Shown: positions 39,961 through 48,924, counted from the first letter of the stretch. The stretch is DNA of 64,000 nt from Pedobacter caeni (GCF_900129215.1 NZ_FQUQ01000004.1:310001-374000), one strand, 5' to 3'. The notes: generated from the sequence alone by a model not told the origin. Numbers and translations are program-made.

Positions 39961-41919
39961 ATGACTTTTAACCCGTTGAAAAGCCGGTATGCGGTACTTT
40001 ATGCGTTTGCGGTGTTTTTCATAACCGCATCGATATCGCTACGTATTGCTTTTATTTATGTCTCGCTTAAAGATACCGAATTGACTTTAAAAAGCGCCTT
40101 AAGTATATTTACGAAAGGTTTGATTTTTGACTTTGGAGTAGTTTTATATTTTGGCCTCTTGTATGCAATTTATCTATTATTACTGCCTCAGAAGTTAAAC
40201 CGCTCATCTTTTAATAAGGTTGTCAGTTATATAATTGTCTTTTTAATGATCTTAATCTCTGTGTTCTCCTTTTTTGCGGAGTTCACCTTTTGGGGAGAGT
40301 TTGAAAGTAGGTTTAATTTTATTGCTGTTGACTATCTGATCTATACGCATGAGGTTGTTAATAATATCAATGAATCTTACCCTTTGCCCTACCTAATTTC
40401 TGGTGTAGTTGCCATTACTATTGCAGTTATGGTTCTACTGATCAGGACCAACAATTTTAGTGACAGTTTCAAATCCAACACAAGGTTCAAATGGCGACTT
40501 ATCCATTCGCTGATCATGGGTTTATTGATTGCTGTTTACGCATTGTACATAAACAATAGCTGGGCGGAAAAAAGTGAAAACCGATATCAGAATGAACTAT
40601 CTAAGGCGGGAATTTATTCCTTCTTTTCGGCTTTCAAAAACAATGAACTCAATTATGAACAGTTTTATTCACTATTGAGTAATGAGCAGGCTTTTGCCAT
40701 TACCCGGAGTTTACTTAAGGAGTCAGGCTCCAGATATACAGGTAACTTACAGTCGATTAGAAAAAACATCAAACCGTTAGGCGGTGAACAACAATTACCT
40801 AATGTAATCATGGTTGTACTGGAAAGCTTTAGCGCAGATTTTATGGGGAAATTTGGGAATGAACGGAAAATTACCCCAGTATTGGATTCTCTGGCAGATC
40901 ATAGCTTATTCTTTACGAATATGTATGCCACCGGCACAAGGACAGTACGGGGAATGGAGGCATTAACACTGGCTGTACCCCCAACCCCCGGAAACAGTAT
41001 AGTCCGGAGGGAAAAGAATAAACAATTGAGCACTATTGGCAGCATTTTCAGAACCAAAGGCTATCAAACAACGTTCTTTTATGGAGGCGACGGTTATTTC
41101 GATAACATGAACCAATATTTTGGCAGTAATGGGTTTGACATTGTGGACAGGGGCAGGAAACTCGCCATTGGTGATGATTACAAAACAAGAAGAACGATGA
41201 TACCCGACAACGAGGTCAATTTTGAAAATGCCTGGGGAATCTGCGATCAAGATTTATTTGGTGCAGTACTTAAGGATGCCGATGCAAAATTTACGGCTAA
41301 GCAGTCATTTTACAATTTTGTAATGACCACCTCCAACCATAGGCCGTTCACTTATCCTGAAAGAAAAATTGACATTCCCTCTGGTTCTGGCAGAGACGGC
41401 GCGGTAAAATACACTGATTTTGCAATTGGTCAATTTCTAAAACAGGCCAAATCAAAGCCATGGTTCTCCAATACCATATTTATTTTTATAGCGGACCATT
41501 GTGCAAGTAGTGCCGGTAAGAACGAGATCGATGTAGCGAAATATCATATCCCCGCATTAGTCTATAATATACCGAATAGTAGGCCAACTCGTATAGATAA
41601 GATCTGTTCGCAGATAGACCTTTATCCCACTTTATTTTCCTTACTGAACTGGTCATACATCAATAATAATTATGGCAAAAATGTACTGGACAGTACTTAT
41701 GTTCCCAGGACAATGATTGCCACTTATCAGAAGTTGGGTTTTATGAAGAATGACAGTTTGGTCATTTTAAGTCCTCGCAGGAAAGTTGAATCCGCTTTTT
41801 ACAACAGATCAACAAACGAACAAAGGAAGGAAAAAGTTTCTCAGCAACTGATCAATGAGGCGATTGCCTATTACCAGACAGCCTATTATTTATATAGTAA
41901 AGGAGGGCTAAAAGAGTAA
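39961..41919 (+). CDS. LTA-synthase-like membrane sulfatase/phosphoglycerol transferase
   Basis: A 652-residue protein: five N-terminal membrane segments (to about residue 200) and a large periplasmic sulfatase-fold domain. Active-site features are NVIMVVLESFSADFMG near residue 280 (metal-site Glu), the nucleophile region YATGTRTVRGMEA (Thr), TSNHRPF and IFIFIADHCASSAG (metal-site Asp-His). This is the lipoteichoic-acid-synthase-like family; in Gram-negative bacteria members modify surface glycans or lipids with phospho-groups. It is first in a plus-strand run of envelope and ion-transport genes. The substrate is unknown. Confidence 0.85.
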   Translation: MTFNPLKSRYAVLYAFAVFFITASISLRIAFIYVSLKDTELTLKSALSIFTKGLIFDFGVVLYFGLLYAIYLLLLPQKLNRSSFNKVVSYIIVFLMILISVFSFFAEFTFWGEFESRFNFIAVDYLIYTHEVVNNINESYPLPYLISGVVAITIAVMVLLIRTNNFSDSFKSNTRFKWRLIHSLIMGLLIAVYALYINNSWAEKSENRYQNELSKAGIYSFFSAFKNNELNYEQFYSLLSNEQAFAITRSLLKESGSRYTGNLQSIRKNIKPLGGEQQLPNVIMVVLESFSADFMGKFGNERKITPVLDSLADHSLFFTNMYATGTRTVRGMEALTLAVPPTPGNSIVRREKNKQLSTIGSIFRTKGYQTTFFYGGDGYFDNMNQYFGSNGFDIVDRGRKLAIGDDYKTRRTMIPDNEVNFENAWGICDQDLFGAVLKDADAKFTAKQSFYNFVMTTSNHRPFTYPERKIDIPSGSGRDGAVKYTDFAIGQFLKQAKSKPWFSNTIFIFIADHCASSAGKNEIDVAKYHIPALVYNIPNSRPTRIDKICSQIDLYPTLFSLLNWSYINNNYGKNVLDSTYVPRTMIATYQKLGFMKNDSLVILSPRRKVESAFYNRSTNEQRKEKVSQQLINEAIAYYQTAYYLYSKGGLKE

Positions 41920-41965
41920 CCTCTCGGCCGCTCAAAGTTTCAACACTAACATCAATCCCATAGTT

Positions 41966-44068
41966 ATGAAAACAGACAAAAAAAATGGAAATCAACCAAA
42001 AACCCTACCTGTGAAAAACGGGGCTAAATCAGCGAGCACCAAAGTCGGGGCCGTTGGTAAATCGGATAGTCATGTCGAAGAAAAAGGGCATGAACACAGC
42101 GGAGTTTTCGGAAAAAATACAGAGCTGATATTTTCATTGATTTGCGGAACTGCTCTGGGAGCGGGCTTCGGATTATCTTATGTGGCAGGTATGCCTGAAC
42201 TGGTCAGTCTTATCCTTTATATAATTGCCTATTTCTTTGGGGGCTTCTTTACGGCCAAGGAAGCAATTCAAACCATAATGAAAGGCGGGTTTGAGATTGA
42301 TTTCCTGATGCTGGTTGCTGCAATCGGGGCTGCCATATTGGGTTCATGGATGGAAGGTGCCCTGTTGCTATTCCTTTTCAGTTTGGGACATGCACTGGAA
42401 CATTACGCAATGAGTAAAGCACGTAAATCCATTGAGGCGCTGACCAGCCTAGCTCCCCCAACTGCATTGGTGGTTAGGGATGGCAGCCAACAGGAAATTC
42501 GTATTGAAGAATTGGTTTTAGGGGATCTCATTGTCATCAAACCCAACAGTAAAATACCGGCGGATGGTGTGGTTATCAAAGGCGAAGGAAGCGTAAATCA
42601 GGCACCGATAACCGGGGAAAGTGTACCGGTCGACAAATCGCCTGTTCCTGATCCAAATAAAGATTACACCAATGAAAAAAGCATTAAACCCCAATACCGT
42701 GTGTTTGCAGGTACCATAAACGGGGCAGCTGTTCTGGAAGTTAAGGTGATCAAAGAAGCCAAAGATTCAACCATTTCCCGTCTGGTAAAAATGGTCAATG
42801 AGGCGGAGAAACAAAAATCTCCAACTCAGTTGTTTACAGATAAATTCGAAAAGTACTTCGTGCCAGTTGTACTGGTACTGGTGGCAGCGCTATGTTTTGC
42901 TTTCCTGGTGATCGACGAACCATTTAGCAAAAGCTTTTACCGGGCGATGGCTGTATTGGTGGCCGCTAGTCCTTGTGCGCTTGCCATTTCCACTCCAAGT
43001 GCGGTATTAAGCGGTGTCGCCCGTGCTGCCAGAGGTGGGGTTTTGATTAAAGGCGGAAGACCACTAGAAGACCTGGGATCTCTGAATGCTATTGCTTTTG
43101 ATAAAACCGGCACGCTGACTGAAGGAAAACCTCAGTTAACCAACGTGATCCCGTTAAACGGGATTTCTGAGGAGGATTTACTGGTCGTAGCCATTGCAGT
43201 AGAGAAACTAAGTGACCATCCCCTTGCAGAGGCTATCGTCAAAGGAGGTCTTGAAAAACTTAAAAAGCAATCTATTCCAGAGGCCAGTAAAGTGAAAGGC
43301 ATCACAGGACGGGGCGTACAAGCGGAAGTTGGCGGTAAAAAGATACTCATTGGAAATAAGGCATTGTTTGAAAAAGACAATGTACCAGCGGAGATCATCA
43401 AACAAGTGGAAGACCTGGAAAAGGGTGGTCACACCTCTATGCTGGTCAAACAGGATAAGGATTTCATAGGTATTCTATCTCTGATGGATGTACCCCGTAA
43501 AGAGGCTAAAAATGTGCTGAAAGAACTTTCTGCGTTAGGTATTAAAAAAATGATCATGCTGACAGGGGATAACCAGCAGGTGGCTGAAGCTGTTGCTAAA
43601 CAGATCGGCATCACTGATGCGATGGGTAACCTCATGCCAGAGGATAAAGTTAAAGCTGTCCAAAAACTGGATAAATCGGAAAAAATGGTGGCTATGGTTG
43701 GTGATGGTGTTAATGATGCTCCGGCAATGGCCAAGAGTACGGTAGGTATTGCTATGGGAGCTGCCGGATCTGATGTCGCTTTAGAAACCGCAGATATTGC
43801 CCTAATGGGAGACAAGCTGGAAAGTCTGCCTTTTGCAATAGGCTTAAGCCGCAAGGCAAAGGGTATCATTAAGCAAAACCTTTGGATTAGTCTGGGTGTA
43901 GTGGCAGTTTTGATACCGCTTACGATTCTGGGGGTGACCTCTATCGGGCCCGCAGTGATGGCACATGAAGGTTCCACCTTAGTCGTCGTTGGGAATGCAC
44001 TTCGCCTCCTTGCCTATAAAAACAACCAAAAACAAACCATTAAGTCTGGAAGAAAGAAGAAAGCTTAA
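41966..44068 (+). CDS. P1B-4-type metal-exporting ATPase (Co/Fe/Zn type)
   Basis: A 700-residue P-type ATPase with no N-terminal heavy-metal-associated domain, only a charged Lys/Ser/His tail. The membrane metal site is SPCALAISTP (about residue 335), not CPC. The late-helix motif is AHEGSTLVVVGNALRLL (about residue 675). SPC plus HEGxT defines the P1B-4 group, which exports Co(II), Fe(II) or Zn(II). Other motifs are DKTGTLTEGKPQ (about 378), SDHPLAEAI, TGDNQQVAEAVA and GDGVNDAPAMAK. It complements the RND pumps by emptying the cytoplasm. The exact ion is uncertain. Confidence 0.9.
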   Translation: MKTDKKNGNQPKTLPVKNGAKSASTKVGAVGKSDSHVEEKGHEHSGVFGKNTELIFSLICGTALGAGFGLSYVAGMPELVSLILYIIAYFFGGFFTAKEAIQTIMKGGFEIDFLMLVAAIGAAILGSWMEGALLLFLFSLGHALEHYAMSKARKSIEALTSLAPPTALVVRDGSQQEIRIEELVLGDLIVIKPNSKIPADGVVIKGEGSVNQAPITGESVPVDKSPVPDPNKDYTNEKSIKPQYRVFAGTINGAAVLEVKVIKEAKDSTISRLVKMVNEAEKQKSPTQLFTDKFEKYFVPVVLVLVAALCFAFLVIDEPFSKSFYRAMAVLVAASPCALAISTPSAVLSGVARAARGGVLIKGGRPLEDLGSLNAIAFDKTGTLTEGKPQLTNVIPLNGISEEDLLVVAIAVEKLSDHPLAEAIVKGGLEKLKKQSIPEASKVKGITGRGVQAEVGGKKILIGNKALFEKDNVPAEIIKQVEDLEKGGHTSMLVKQDKDFIGILSLMDVPRKEAKNVLKELSALGIKKMIMLTGDNQQVAEAVAKQIGITDAMGNLMPEDKVKAVQKLDKSEKMVAMVGDGVNDAPAMAKSTVGIAMGAAGSDVALETADIALMGDKLESLPFAIGLSRKAKGIIKQNLWISLGVVAVLIPLTILGVTSIGPAVMAHEGSTLVVVGNALRLLAYKNNQKQTIKSGRKKKA

Positions 44069-44098
44069 AGACAATATCATTCCCTAAAGCCTTATGGC

Positions 44099-44132
44099 TG
44101 GCCATCGTTTTCCGTGCATACGACGGTGGCCA
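44099..44132 (+). terminator. Hairpin after the P1B-4 ATPase gene
   Basis: TGGCCATCGT (44099-44108) pairs with ACGGTGGCCA (44123-44132) with one G-T wobble, about 30 bp past the stop. There is no T-run, so it is a weak terminator or stability hairpin. Confidence 0.4.
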
Positions 44133-44204
44133 ATTGGGAATAACGGATCTATTCTAGCAAACGCTACAAAGATGAAGAATCCAAAAGTTTAACCTGATTA
44201 TCCA

Positions 44205-44864
44205 ATGAGAATACTAGATACCTATTTTCCCGTTATGGTGACGGTTACGGTTTTTTCTGCCCTGCTTATTGGATTTATCCTTGCAGACCATCACATTTTA
44301 AGCGACATCGTAGAAGTTGACGAAACCATTCTTTTTTGGGCAAACGACAACCATAACCAATTTATTGCTAAGCTCATGCTACAATCAGGAAACTTCTATT
44401 TATTAATTCTCTTTTATGGTTTCCTGGTATTAATGACACTTTTTTATGATAAGATGAAATTTATGCAGGTACTAGTTTTTATCGGGTTGTATGTTGTGGT
44501 TTGCAATGGAATGATCTTCACGGTCAACTTATTGTTTGCACACCTGCGTCCATTATATATGGAAACTATGGCTGGTTCCATGCAAGTAAAAGCCGTCGGG
44601 ATTGGCAAACAGTTTGGTTGTCTTCCTATGTCTTCAAGCTTAGCGGGAATTGCCTATTTCAGCTGTCTTTATTTCAAGAAACATTACTGGCCGCTCAAAG
44701 CAATGGTTGTCGCCTGGGCAATTATCAACTTGTATACTAATTTACATAGTGGTTGGAACTACCCACACGAAATCCTCATTGGGGTAGTAATCAGTCTCGT
44801 TATTGCCCATTTTACTTTTAAATTATACCTCTATTATTTAAGAAGGGGAAAATTAACATGGTAG
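44205..44864 (+). CDS. Degenerate PAP2-like membrane protein
   Basis: A 219-residue protein with about six membrane segments laid out like a PAP2 phosphatase. All three catalytic motifs are changed: HLRPLY keeps the RP of motif 1, PMSSSLAG replaces PSGH of motif 2 (catalytic His lost), and LHSGWNYPHEI keeps a His-x3-(E/D)-like spacing but lacks the Arg of motif 3. It is therefore probably not a phosphatase; it may be a lipid-binding or transport protein. It overlaps the next gene by 7 bases, indicating translation coupling. Compare the intact PAP2 gene at 46493. Confidence 0.65.
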   Translation: MRILDTYFPVMVTVTVFSALLIGFILADHHILSDIVEVDETILFWANDNHNQFIAKLMLQSGNFYLLILFYGFLVLMTLFYDKMKFMQVLVFIGLYVVVCNGMIFTVNLLFAHLRPLYMETMAGSMQVKAVGIGKQFGCLPMSSSLAGIAYFSCLYFKKHYWPLKAMVVAWAIINLYTNLHSGWNYPHEILIGVVISLVIAHFTFKLYLYYLRRGKLTW

Positions 44865-45556
44865 ACCGTCTAAGAAAAATAGCCAATTACATCAACCAAG
44901 TGGATGCACATCACAAGTTGTATACTTCAATAGGAGTTTCAGTTCTGTTTTTTGTAGCTACTACAGGTAAATTTAAAGATCCGATTCATTACATGCTGAC
45001 TTGGCTAGCGTATGTTATGAGTACATTAATATTGGCATGGATCACCATTCTAAGCTCCCATCCTGCCGATGTAAAGCATGAGGCTCATGCTCAGGATTCC
45101 AGCCGGACAGTGATTTTTTTCTTTGTAATCGCAGCGGCATTCGCCAGTCTATTGGCTGTGCTTTTACTCTTGGAAAATGCCTCATCCCAAACCGAAAAGG
45201 AATTTTCCGGAACCGCTATAATCCCTCTTGCTTGCGTTGCAGGCTCTTGGTGGCTCCTACACACCGTATTTACATTGCGCTACGCCCATCTTTATTATTG
45301 CGATTTGGACCATCATAAGGGAGGAAAAAACATAAAACCGGAAGGCTTAATATTTCCAGATGAAGAAGAACCCGACTATATGGATTTCACTTACTTCTCT
45401 TTTGTTATTGGAATGACCTTTCAGGTTTCAGATGTGCAGATTACTTCTAGAAAAATAAGACGGCTGGCCTGGATGCACGGCATTTTAGCTTTTGCCTTTA
45501 ACACGTTTATTGTCGCATTAACAATTAATATTATCGCAGGCATTACACAGAAATAA
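44858..45556 (+). CDS. DUF1345 membrane protein
   Basis: A 232-residue protein with about six hydrophobic segments and the DUF1345 pattern: WLAYVMSTLILAWITIL early, WWLLHTVFTLRYAHLYY in the middle (about residue 130), and YMDFTYFSFVIGMTFQVSD near the C-terminal third. The function of the family is unknown. It overlaps the degenerate PAP2-like gene upstream. Confidence 0.85.
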   Translation: MVDRLRKIANYINQVDAHHKLYTSIGVSVLFFVATTGKFKDPIHYMLTWLAYVMSTLILAWITILSSHPADVKHEAHAQDSSRTVIFFFVIAAAFASLLAVLLLLENASSQTEKEFSGTAIIPLACVAGSWWLLHTVFTLRYAHLYYCDLDHHKGGKNIKPEGLIFPDEEEPDYMDFTYFSFVIGMTFQVSDVQITSRKIRRLAWMHGILAFAFNTFIVALTINIIAGITQK

Positions 45557-45587
45557 ATCAAAATTTTAATACTAAAAAGAAATATTT

Positions 45588-45764
45588 ATGACGTGGACAT
45601 TAGAAAACTTTCCGCTCGAAATGCAGGATCTGAAACCAATTATAAGGGAAAAAGCGATTGAGATCGCTAACAAGCTAAAACAGGAAAGAACGGTTAATGA
45701 ACTGGCCATTGTTGAGGAAGCTATAAAACAAGCTGAGGAATGGTTTTTAAATCTTGAGGGATAA
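45588..45764 (+). CDS. Small cytoplasmic protein, YdaT-like
   Basis: A 58-residue protein starting MTWTLENFPLEMQDLKPIIR with a strongly helical amphipathic body (KAIEIANKLKQERT, LAIVEEAIKQAEEWF). The pattern W..NFP..M..L....R.KAIEIAN...E resembles the small YdaT-type stress-associated proteins often linked to DUF2188/ChaB-like families. It is only 4 bp upstream of the MgtC-like gene and in frame with good codon use, so it is a real gene. The biochemical role is unknown. Confidence 0.7.
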   Translation: MTWTLENFPLEMQDLKPIIREKAIEIANKLKQERTVNELAIVEEAIKQAEEWFLNLEG

Positions 45765-45767
45765 CCT

Positions 45768-46250
45768 ATGGATTTAATTGGAAAAATGGACTTGGAAAAT
45801 GAATTAAGCATTGCTTTACGACTTTTGATCGCCCTTCTTCTTGGTGCATGGATTGGATTCGACCGGGAAAAACACGGAGGTAGTGCCGGCATAAGGACCT
45901 ATGCTGCTGTTTGTTTGGGTGCAACCTTATTTACAGCCATTGGACAGCATTTAAATGATACGGCTGCTGTCTCCAGGATAATAGCTAATGTAATTGTTGG
46001 CATTGGCTTTTTGGGTGCAGGAATTATTTATAAAAATGATAAAAGGAACCAGTCTCAGGGGTTGACCACCGCTGCTACAATTTGGTGTACAGCCGCGATC
46101 GGTGTTGCAGTTGGGTTGAATATGCTCATTATCGCATTTGCCTCATCGGCGGCGATTTTCTTTTTATTAATCCTTCACCATCAGCAATGGTATTTAAAGT
46201 GGAAGAAGAAAATGCAGGAATATCATAAGAATGAAGACTTAGACGATTGA
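45768..46250 (+). CDS. MgtC/SapB-family membrane protein
   Basis: A 160-residue protein with four to five membrane segments and the family hallmarks LLGAWIGFDREKHGGSAGIRTY (about residues 28-50), GATLFTAIG and GIGFLGAGIIYKNDKRNQSQGLTTAATIW (about residues 78-106). MgtC-type proteins affect Mg homeostasis and acid or phosphate physiology. This is the short form without the C-terminal cytoplasmic domain. It is tightly packed between small genes. Confidence 0.9.
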   Translation: MDLIGKMDLENELSIALRLLIALLLGAWIGFDREKHGGSAGIRTYAAVCLGATLFTAIGQHLNDTAAVSRIIANVIVGIGFLGAGIIYKNDKRNQSQGLTTAATIWCTAAIGVAVGLNMLIIAFASSAAIFFLLILHHQQWYLKWKKKMQEYHKNEDLDD

Positions 46251-46253
46251 GGG

Positions 46254-46463
46254 ATGAAGTCGAATGCACATAAAAATAAACTGGATAAATCGGTGAAAAA
46301 CACAATAAATATGCCTAGACCTTCACTTAAACCTAAAACAAAAAAGAAAAAAAAGACTATTAGGCCAGGGCTTTATTCGATGATTTTTTTCTGGATACTG
46401 GCAGTTTTACTCGGAGCTGCTATTATCATGAAAATGATCCATTTTTTTAACACCCATTGGTAG
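46254..46463 (+). CDS. Small basic single-pass membrane protein
   Basis: A 69-residue protein: a very basic N-terminal half (PSLKPKTKKKKKTIRPG) and one C-terminal membrane segment (MIFFWILAVLLGAAIIMKMI). The positive half should stay in the cytoplasm. It starts 3 bp after the MgtC-like stop. The same architecture, without clear sequence identity, is found at 47301-47507. Function unknown. Confidence 0.65.
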   Translation: MKSNAHKNKLDKSVKNTINMPRPSLKPKTKKKKKTIRPGLYSMIFFWILAVLLGAAIIMKMIHFFNTHW

Positions 46464-46492
46464 TCGTAAAATCAGATCAAATAATTTAAAAA

Positions 46493-47287
46493 ATGAAAAA
46501 CCACATTACATATACTATTTCAATCCTTTTGATGTTTTGGACTACAAGTTTATTCAGTCAATCTCCTCCGGTAGTTTTCAAATCGATATCTGATACATCA
46601 GGTAAAAAGAAAGCAGATCAACAACAAAATTTTAAAAACCCTGTTCGTGTATCGTCAATCATCATTCCTTCAGTTGCGCTAGCTTATGGATTTGTAAAGC
46701 TGGGAAACAATGCGCTGACAAATTTGGACGTTGAGGCAAAACATGAATTTTACAGCGAACATCCCCACAAGCAATTTATAGTCGACAACTACCTTCAATT
46801 TGCACCTGGGGCAGCAGTGTTTGCACTTAATGGATTAGGCCTTAAAGGTAAAAATAGCCTCTTAGATCAAAGCGGGGTTTATTTATTGTCCAATATCATC
46901 TTAAATGCAACTACCCAAAGCCTTAAGGGGATCACCGCTGTCACTAGGCCAGATGGAACTCCGAGAGCATTTCCCTCCGGCCACGCAGCGGAGGCATTTG
47001 CCTCGGCTGAATTTCTTCGCAGAGAATATGGTGACCAATCGGTCTGGTACACGATCTCAGGCTATACCGCAGCTGCAACAGTAGGGATTTTGAGAATGTA
47101 CAACAATAGGCACTGGTTTAGTGATGTGGTGGCGGGAGCTGGACTTGGTGTACTGTCAACCCAGGCCTCGTACTGGTTATACCCCAAAATCAAAAGAATA
47201 TTCTCCAACAAACCTAAAAATAATGCACTAATTATGCCGACTTACAGATCAGGTACTTTCGGACTCGGGATGGTGAAAACATTTTAA
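46493..47287 (+). CDS. PAP2-family phosphatase (exported)
   Basis: A 264-residue protein with a signal-like N-terminus (ILLMFWTTSLFSQ) and an intact type-2 phosphatidic acid phosphatase site: KGITAVTRPDG (motif 1), PSGHAAEAFAS (motif 2, about residue 160), and GILRMYNNRHWFSDVVAG (motif 3 Arg and His). It probably dephosphorylates a lipid phosphate in the periplasm, such as undecaprenyl-PP or lipid A-type substrates. It is in the plus-strand envelope cluster, 30 bp after the small basic protein. Confidence 0.85.
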   Translation: MKNHITYTISILLMFWTTSLFSQSPPVVFKSISDTSGKKKADQQQNFKNPVRVSSIIIPSVALAYGFVKLGNNALTNLDVEAKHEFYSEHPHKQFIVDNYLQFAPGAAVFALNGLGLKGKNSLLDQSGVYLLSNIILNATTQSLKGITAVTRPDGTPRAFPSGHAAEAFASAEFLRREYGDQSVWYTISGYTAAATVGILRMYNNRHWFSDVVAGAGLGVLSTQASYWLYPKIKRIFSNKPKNNALIMPTYRSGTFGLGMVKTF

Positions 47288-47300
47288 TCAATTAGGTGAT

Positions 47301-47507
47301 ATGCCATGTCAATCTAAACTCGGTGTCATTAGACAAGTTCCTCCAAAATTGAAAGGAGGTAAAGCACCTAAAAAACGTGAACAAAAGAAAAGAAAAAAAT
47401 ATGCGATCACTTTAATGGATATTATATTTTATTTTTTCTTTATACTGATCATGTCGGTCGTTGTCTTTGGTGCCTATGCGCATATTTCAATTTATTACTT
47501 GAAATAG
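47301..47507 (+). CDS. Second small basic single-pass membrane protein
   Basis: A 68-residue protein: Lys/Arg/Pro-rich N-terminal half (PPKLKGGKAPKKREQKKRKK) and a C-terminal membrane helix (DIIFYFFFILIMSVVVFGAY). The architecture matches the product of 46254-46463. It lies 14 bp past the PAP2 stop and closes the cluster. Function unknown. Confidence 0.65.
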   Translation: MPCQSKLGVIRQVPPKLKGGKAPKKREQKKRKKYAITLMDIIFYFFFILIMSVVVFGAYAHISIYYLK

Positions 47508-47686
47508 ATGATCAGTGATATATAAAATTAGCAGTCTGCAAATTAATATTTCGTGGTTTAAAGGAAAAGCCATTCCGAACTCACAGGTTATCGTTGAAAG
47601 GAAATCCGTATCGTCTTGAGCCAACTTTGGAACTCGTCCCTCCCTTGCTTCAAAGCAAACTTTTTTTCCGTAATTATTTAATCCTG

Positions 47687-47872
47687 TTACATCAATTCCA
47701 TGTTGAAGAGTAGCTTAGAAAGCTCAATGTGTGCTTGAAAAAAAACGGCTTCTATATAATTTCCTAATTTTTTATTTTGTCCATGTATGAAGTTAGAAGA
47801 AAAAGCCATCGAGATAACTTTGCAATCTCCTAGATCTGTATGAATATGTACCTGATCTATATCCAACCCCTA
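47687..47872 (-). pseudogene. Unrecognised coding-like remnant
   Basis: On the minus strand about 60 codons without a start read like protein (DQVHIHTDLGDCKVISMAFS, NYIEAVFFQAHIELSKLLF) and end at TAA 47689-47687. I do not recognise the family. The rest of the 47508-47897 gap shows nothing supportable. Probably a gene fragment left between cargo and transfer modules. Confidence 0.3.
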
Positions 47873-47897
47873 AGCGATAGCACAAAACATAAGAAAG

Positions 47898-47921
47898 AAA
47901 GCAGCTTAAAAAGGCTGCTTT
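47898..47921. terminator. Terminator downstream of the 47924-48130 gene
   Basis: AAAGCAGC (47898-47905) pairs with GCTGCTTT (47914-47921). T-rich sequence follows on both strands. It separates the transfer module from the cargo. Confidence 0.6.
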
Positions 47922-47923
47922 TA

Positions 47924-48130
47924 TCACTTTTTATCTCTAAAGAAGGTATTTAAAACTTTCAGGATCACTAAAAGTAGAAAAAGCAGAAAATGCATTAAAA
48001 ATAAAATAAGGCCGTTTATCACTTTCAATGGTATGACCCCTCTTTCTTTTTTATATTTGCAGTATTGATTTACAAGGTAATCAAGTGCAGTAAGCACCAT
48101 TACTAAATCGCTACCGATAAAGTTTCCCAC
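47924..48130 (-). CDS. Small hypothetical membrane protein
   Basis: A 68-residue protein with a polar N-terminal third (LDYLVNQYCKYKKERG) and one long hydrophobic segment (GLILFLMHFLLFLLLVILKVL), ending FFRDKK. No family recognised. A terminator follows 3 bp after its stop, which supports it as a real last gene. Confidence 0.45.
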   Translation of the reverse strand: MGNFIGSDLVMVLTALDYLVNQYCKYKKERGVIPLKVINGLILFLMHFLLFLLLVILKVLNTFFRDKK

Positions 48131-48182
48131 TCTTGTAAACTACTCTTTATTAGCTACTTTTGGTTATAATAATCTTTTTACA

Positions 48183-48208
48183 CAAAAAAGAAGGCTAGAT
48201 AGCCTCCT
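48183..48208 (-). terminator. Intrinsic terminator of the 48265-48924 gene
   Basis: On the minus strand AGGCTA pairs with TAGCCT across two bases and is followed by TCTTTTTT. It lies about 60 bp past the stop. Confidence 0.6.
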
Positions 48209-48264
48209 TAAAACTTTATCTTTATGCGATGGTGAACGTCGGTATAATTGAATTCCAGTTTGTC

Positions 48265-48924
48265 CTAAAGCGACCTGCCTTGTGACTTGTTGTGTTCGTT
48301 TGTATTTTCCGCTGAATTTATACCATGTTGCCCAATATCCTGAACCAATGGTTTTACATATTGGTCTGCGAAAAGTCCAGCGTTTTTTAAAATGCTTTCA
48401 GGGATGTTCGTATTTAAGATCTTAACCCCATCCTTTAGCTCTTTGAATATGTTTTTTGCGATGGTGTTGGTTACGCTCTCGGGGCCTTTGGGATGAGACA
48501 ACACTTGTTTAAGTGGCACACTGTAGGTTTGGACGCTCCATGAATTATCATTGGGTTTGCCAAATACAATACCTTTTTCCATATCCTTTGCCACCTTCTT
48601 CTGGATTTTTTCCAACTCTTTTTTACCTAAGTAATCATTAAGTAGGTCATCAATGTGGTGTTCAAGTGTCATAGGTATAGAAAATGCCTCCATATAATCA
48701 TCTTTAGGATAATGTTTATCAGGAAGTGCTTTCGCATATTGCTCTGCCTGATGTATAAGTTCTCGTCCCTCTTTATTATCTCCATCGTAATAGGTCGGGC
48801 CTCCACGACCATCGTTTTTTGCGGTTCCTACACGTTTGCCTTCGATGTATAGACTCGCCTGGAAAGCAAGTGTTTCTTCGCTAAAGGATTCGTAGTACTT
48901 GATATTTTTTAGTTCAATGTTCAT
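48265..48924 (-). CDS. Conserved mobile-element protein of unknown function
   Basis: A 219-residue soluble protein beginning MNIELKNIKYYESFSEETLA, with ASLYIEGKRVGTAKNDGRGGPTYYDG (about residues 24-50), an opening seen in proteins of Bacteroidetes plasmids and conjugative elements. The middle is helical and charged (LGKKELEKIQKKVAKDMEKG). It has no transmembrane segment and no recognised catalytic motif. It has its own terminator and is set off from the next gene by a strong hairpin. Confidence 0.6.
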   Translation of the reverse strand: MNIELKNIKYYESFSEETLAFQASLYIEGKRVGTAKNDGRGGPTYYDGDNKEGRELIHQAEQYAKALPDKHYPKDDYMEAFSIPMTLEHHIDDLLNDYLGKKELEKIQKKVAKDMEKGIVFGKPNDNSWSVQTYSVPLKQVLSHPKGPESVTNTIAKNIFKELKDGVKILNTNIPESILKNAGLFADQYVKPLVQDIGQHGINSAENTNEHNKSQGRSL

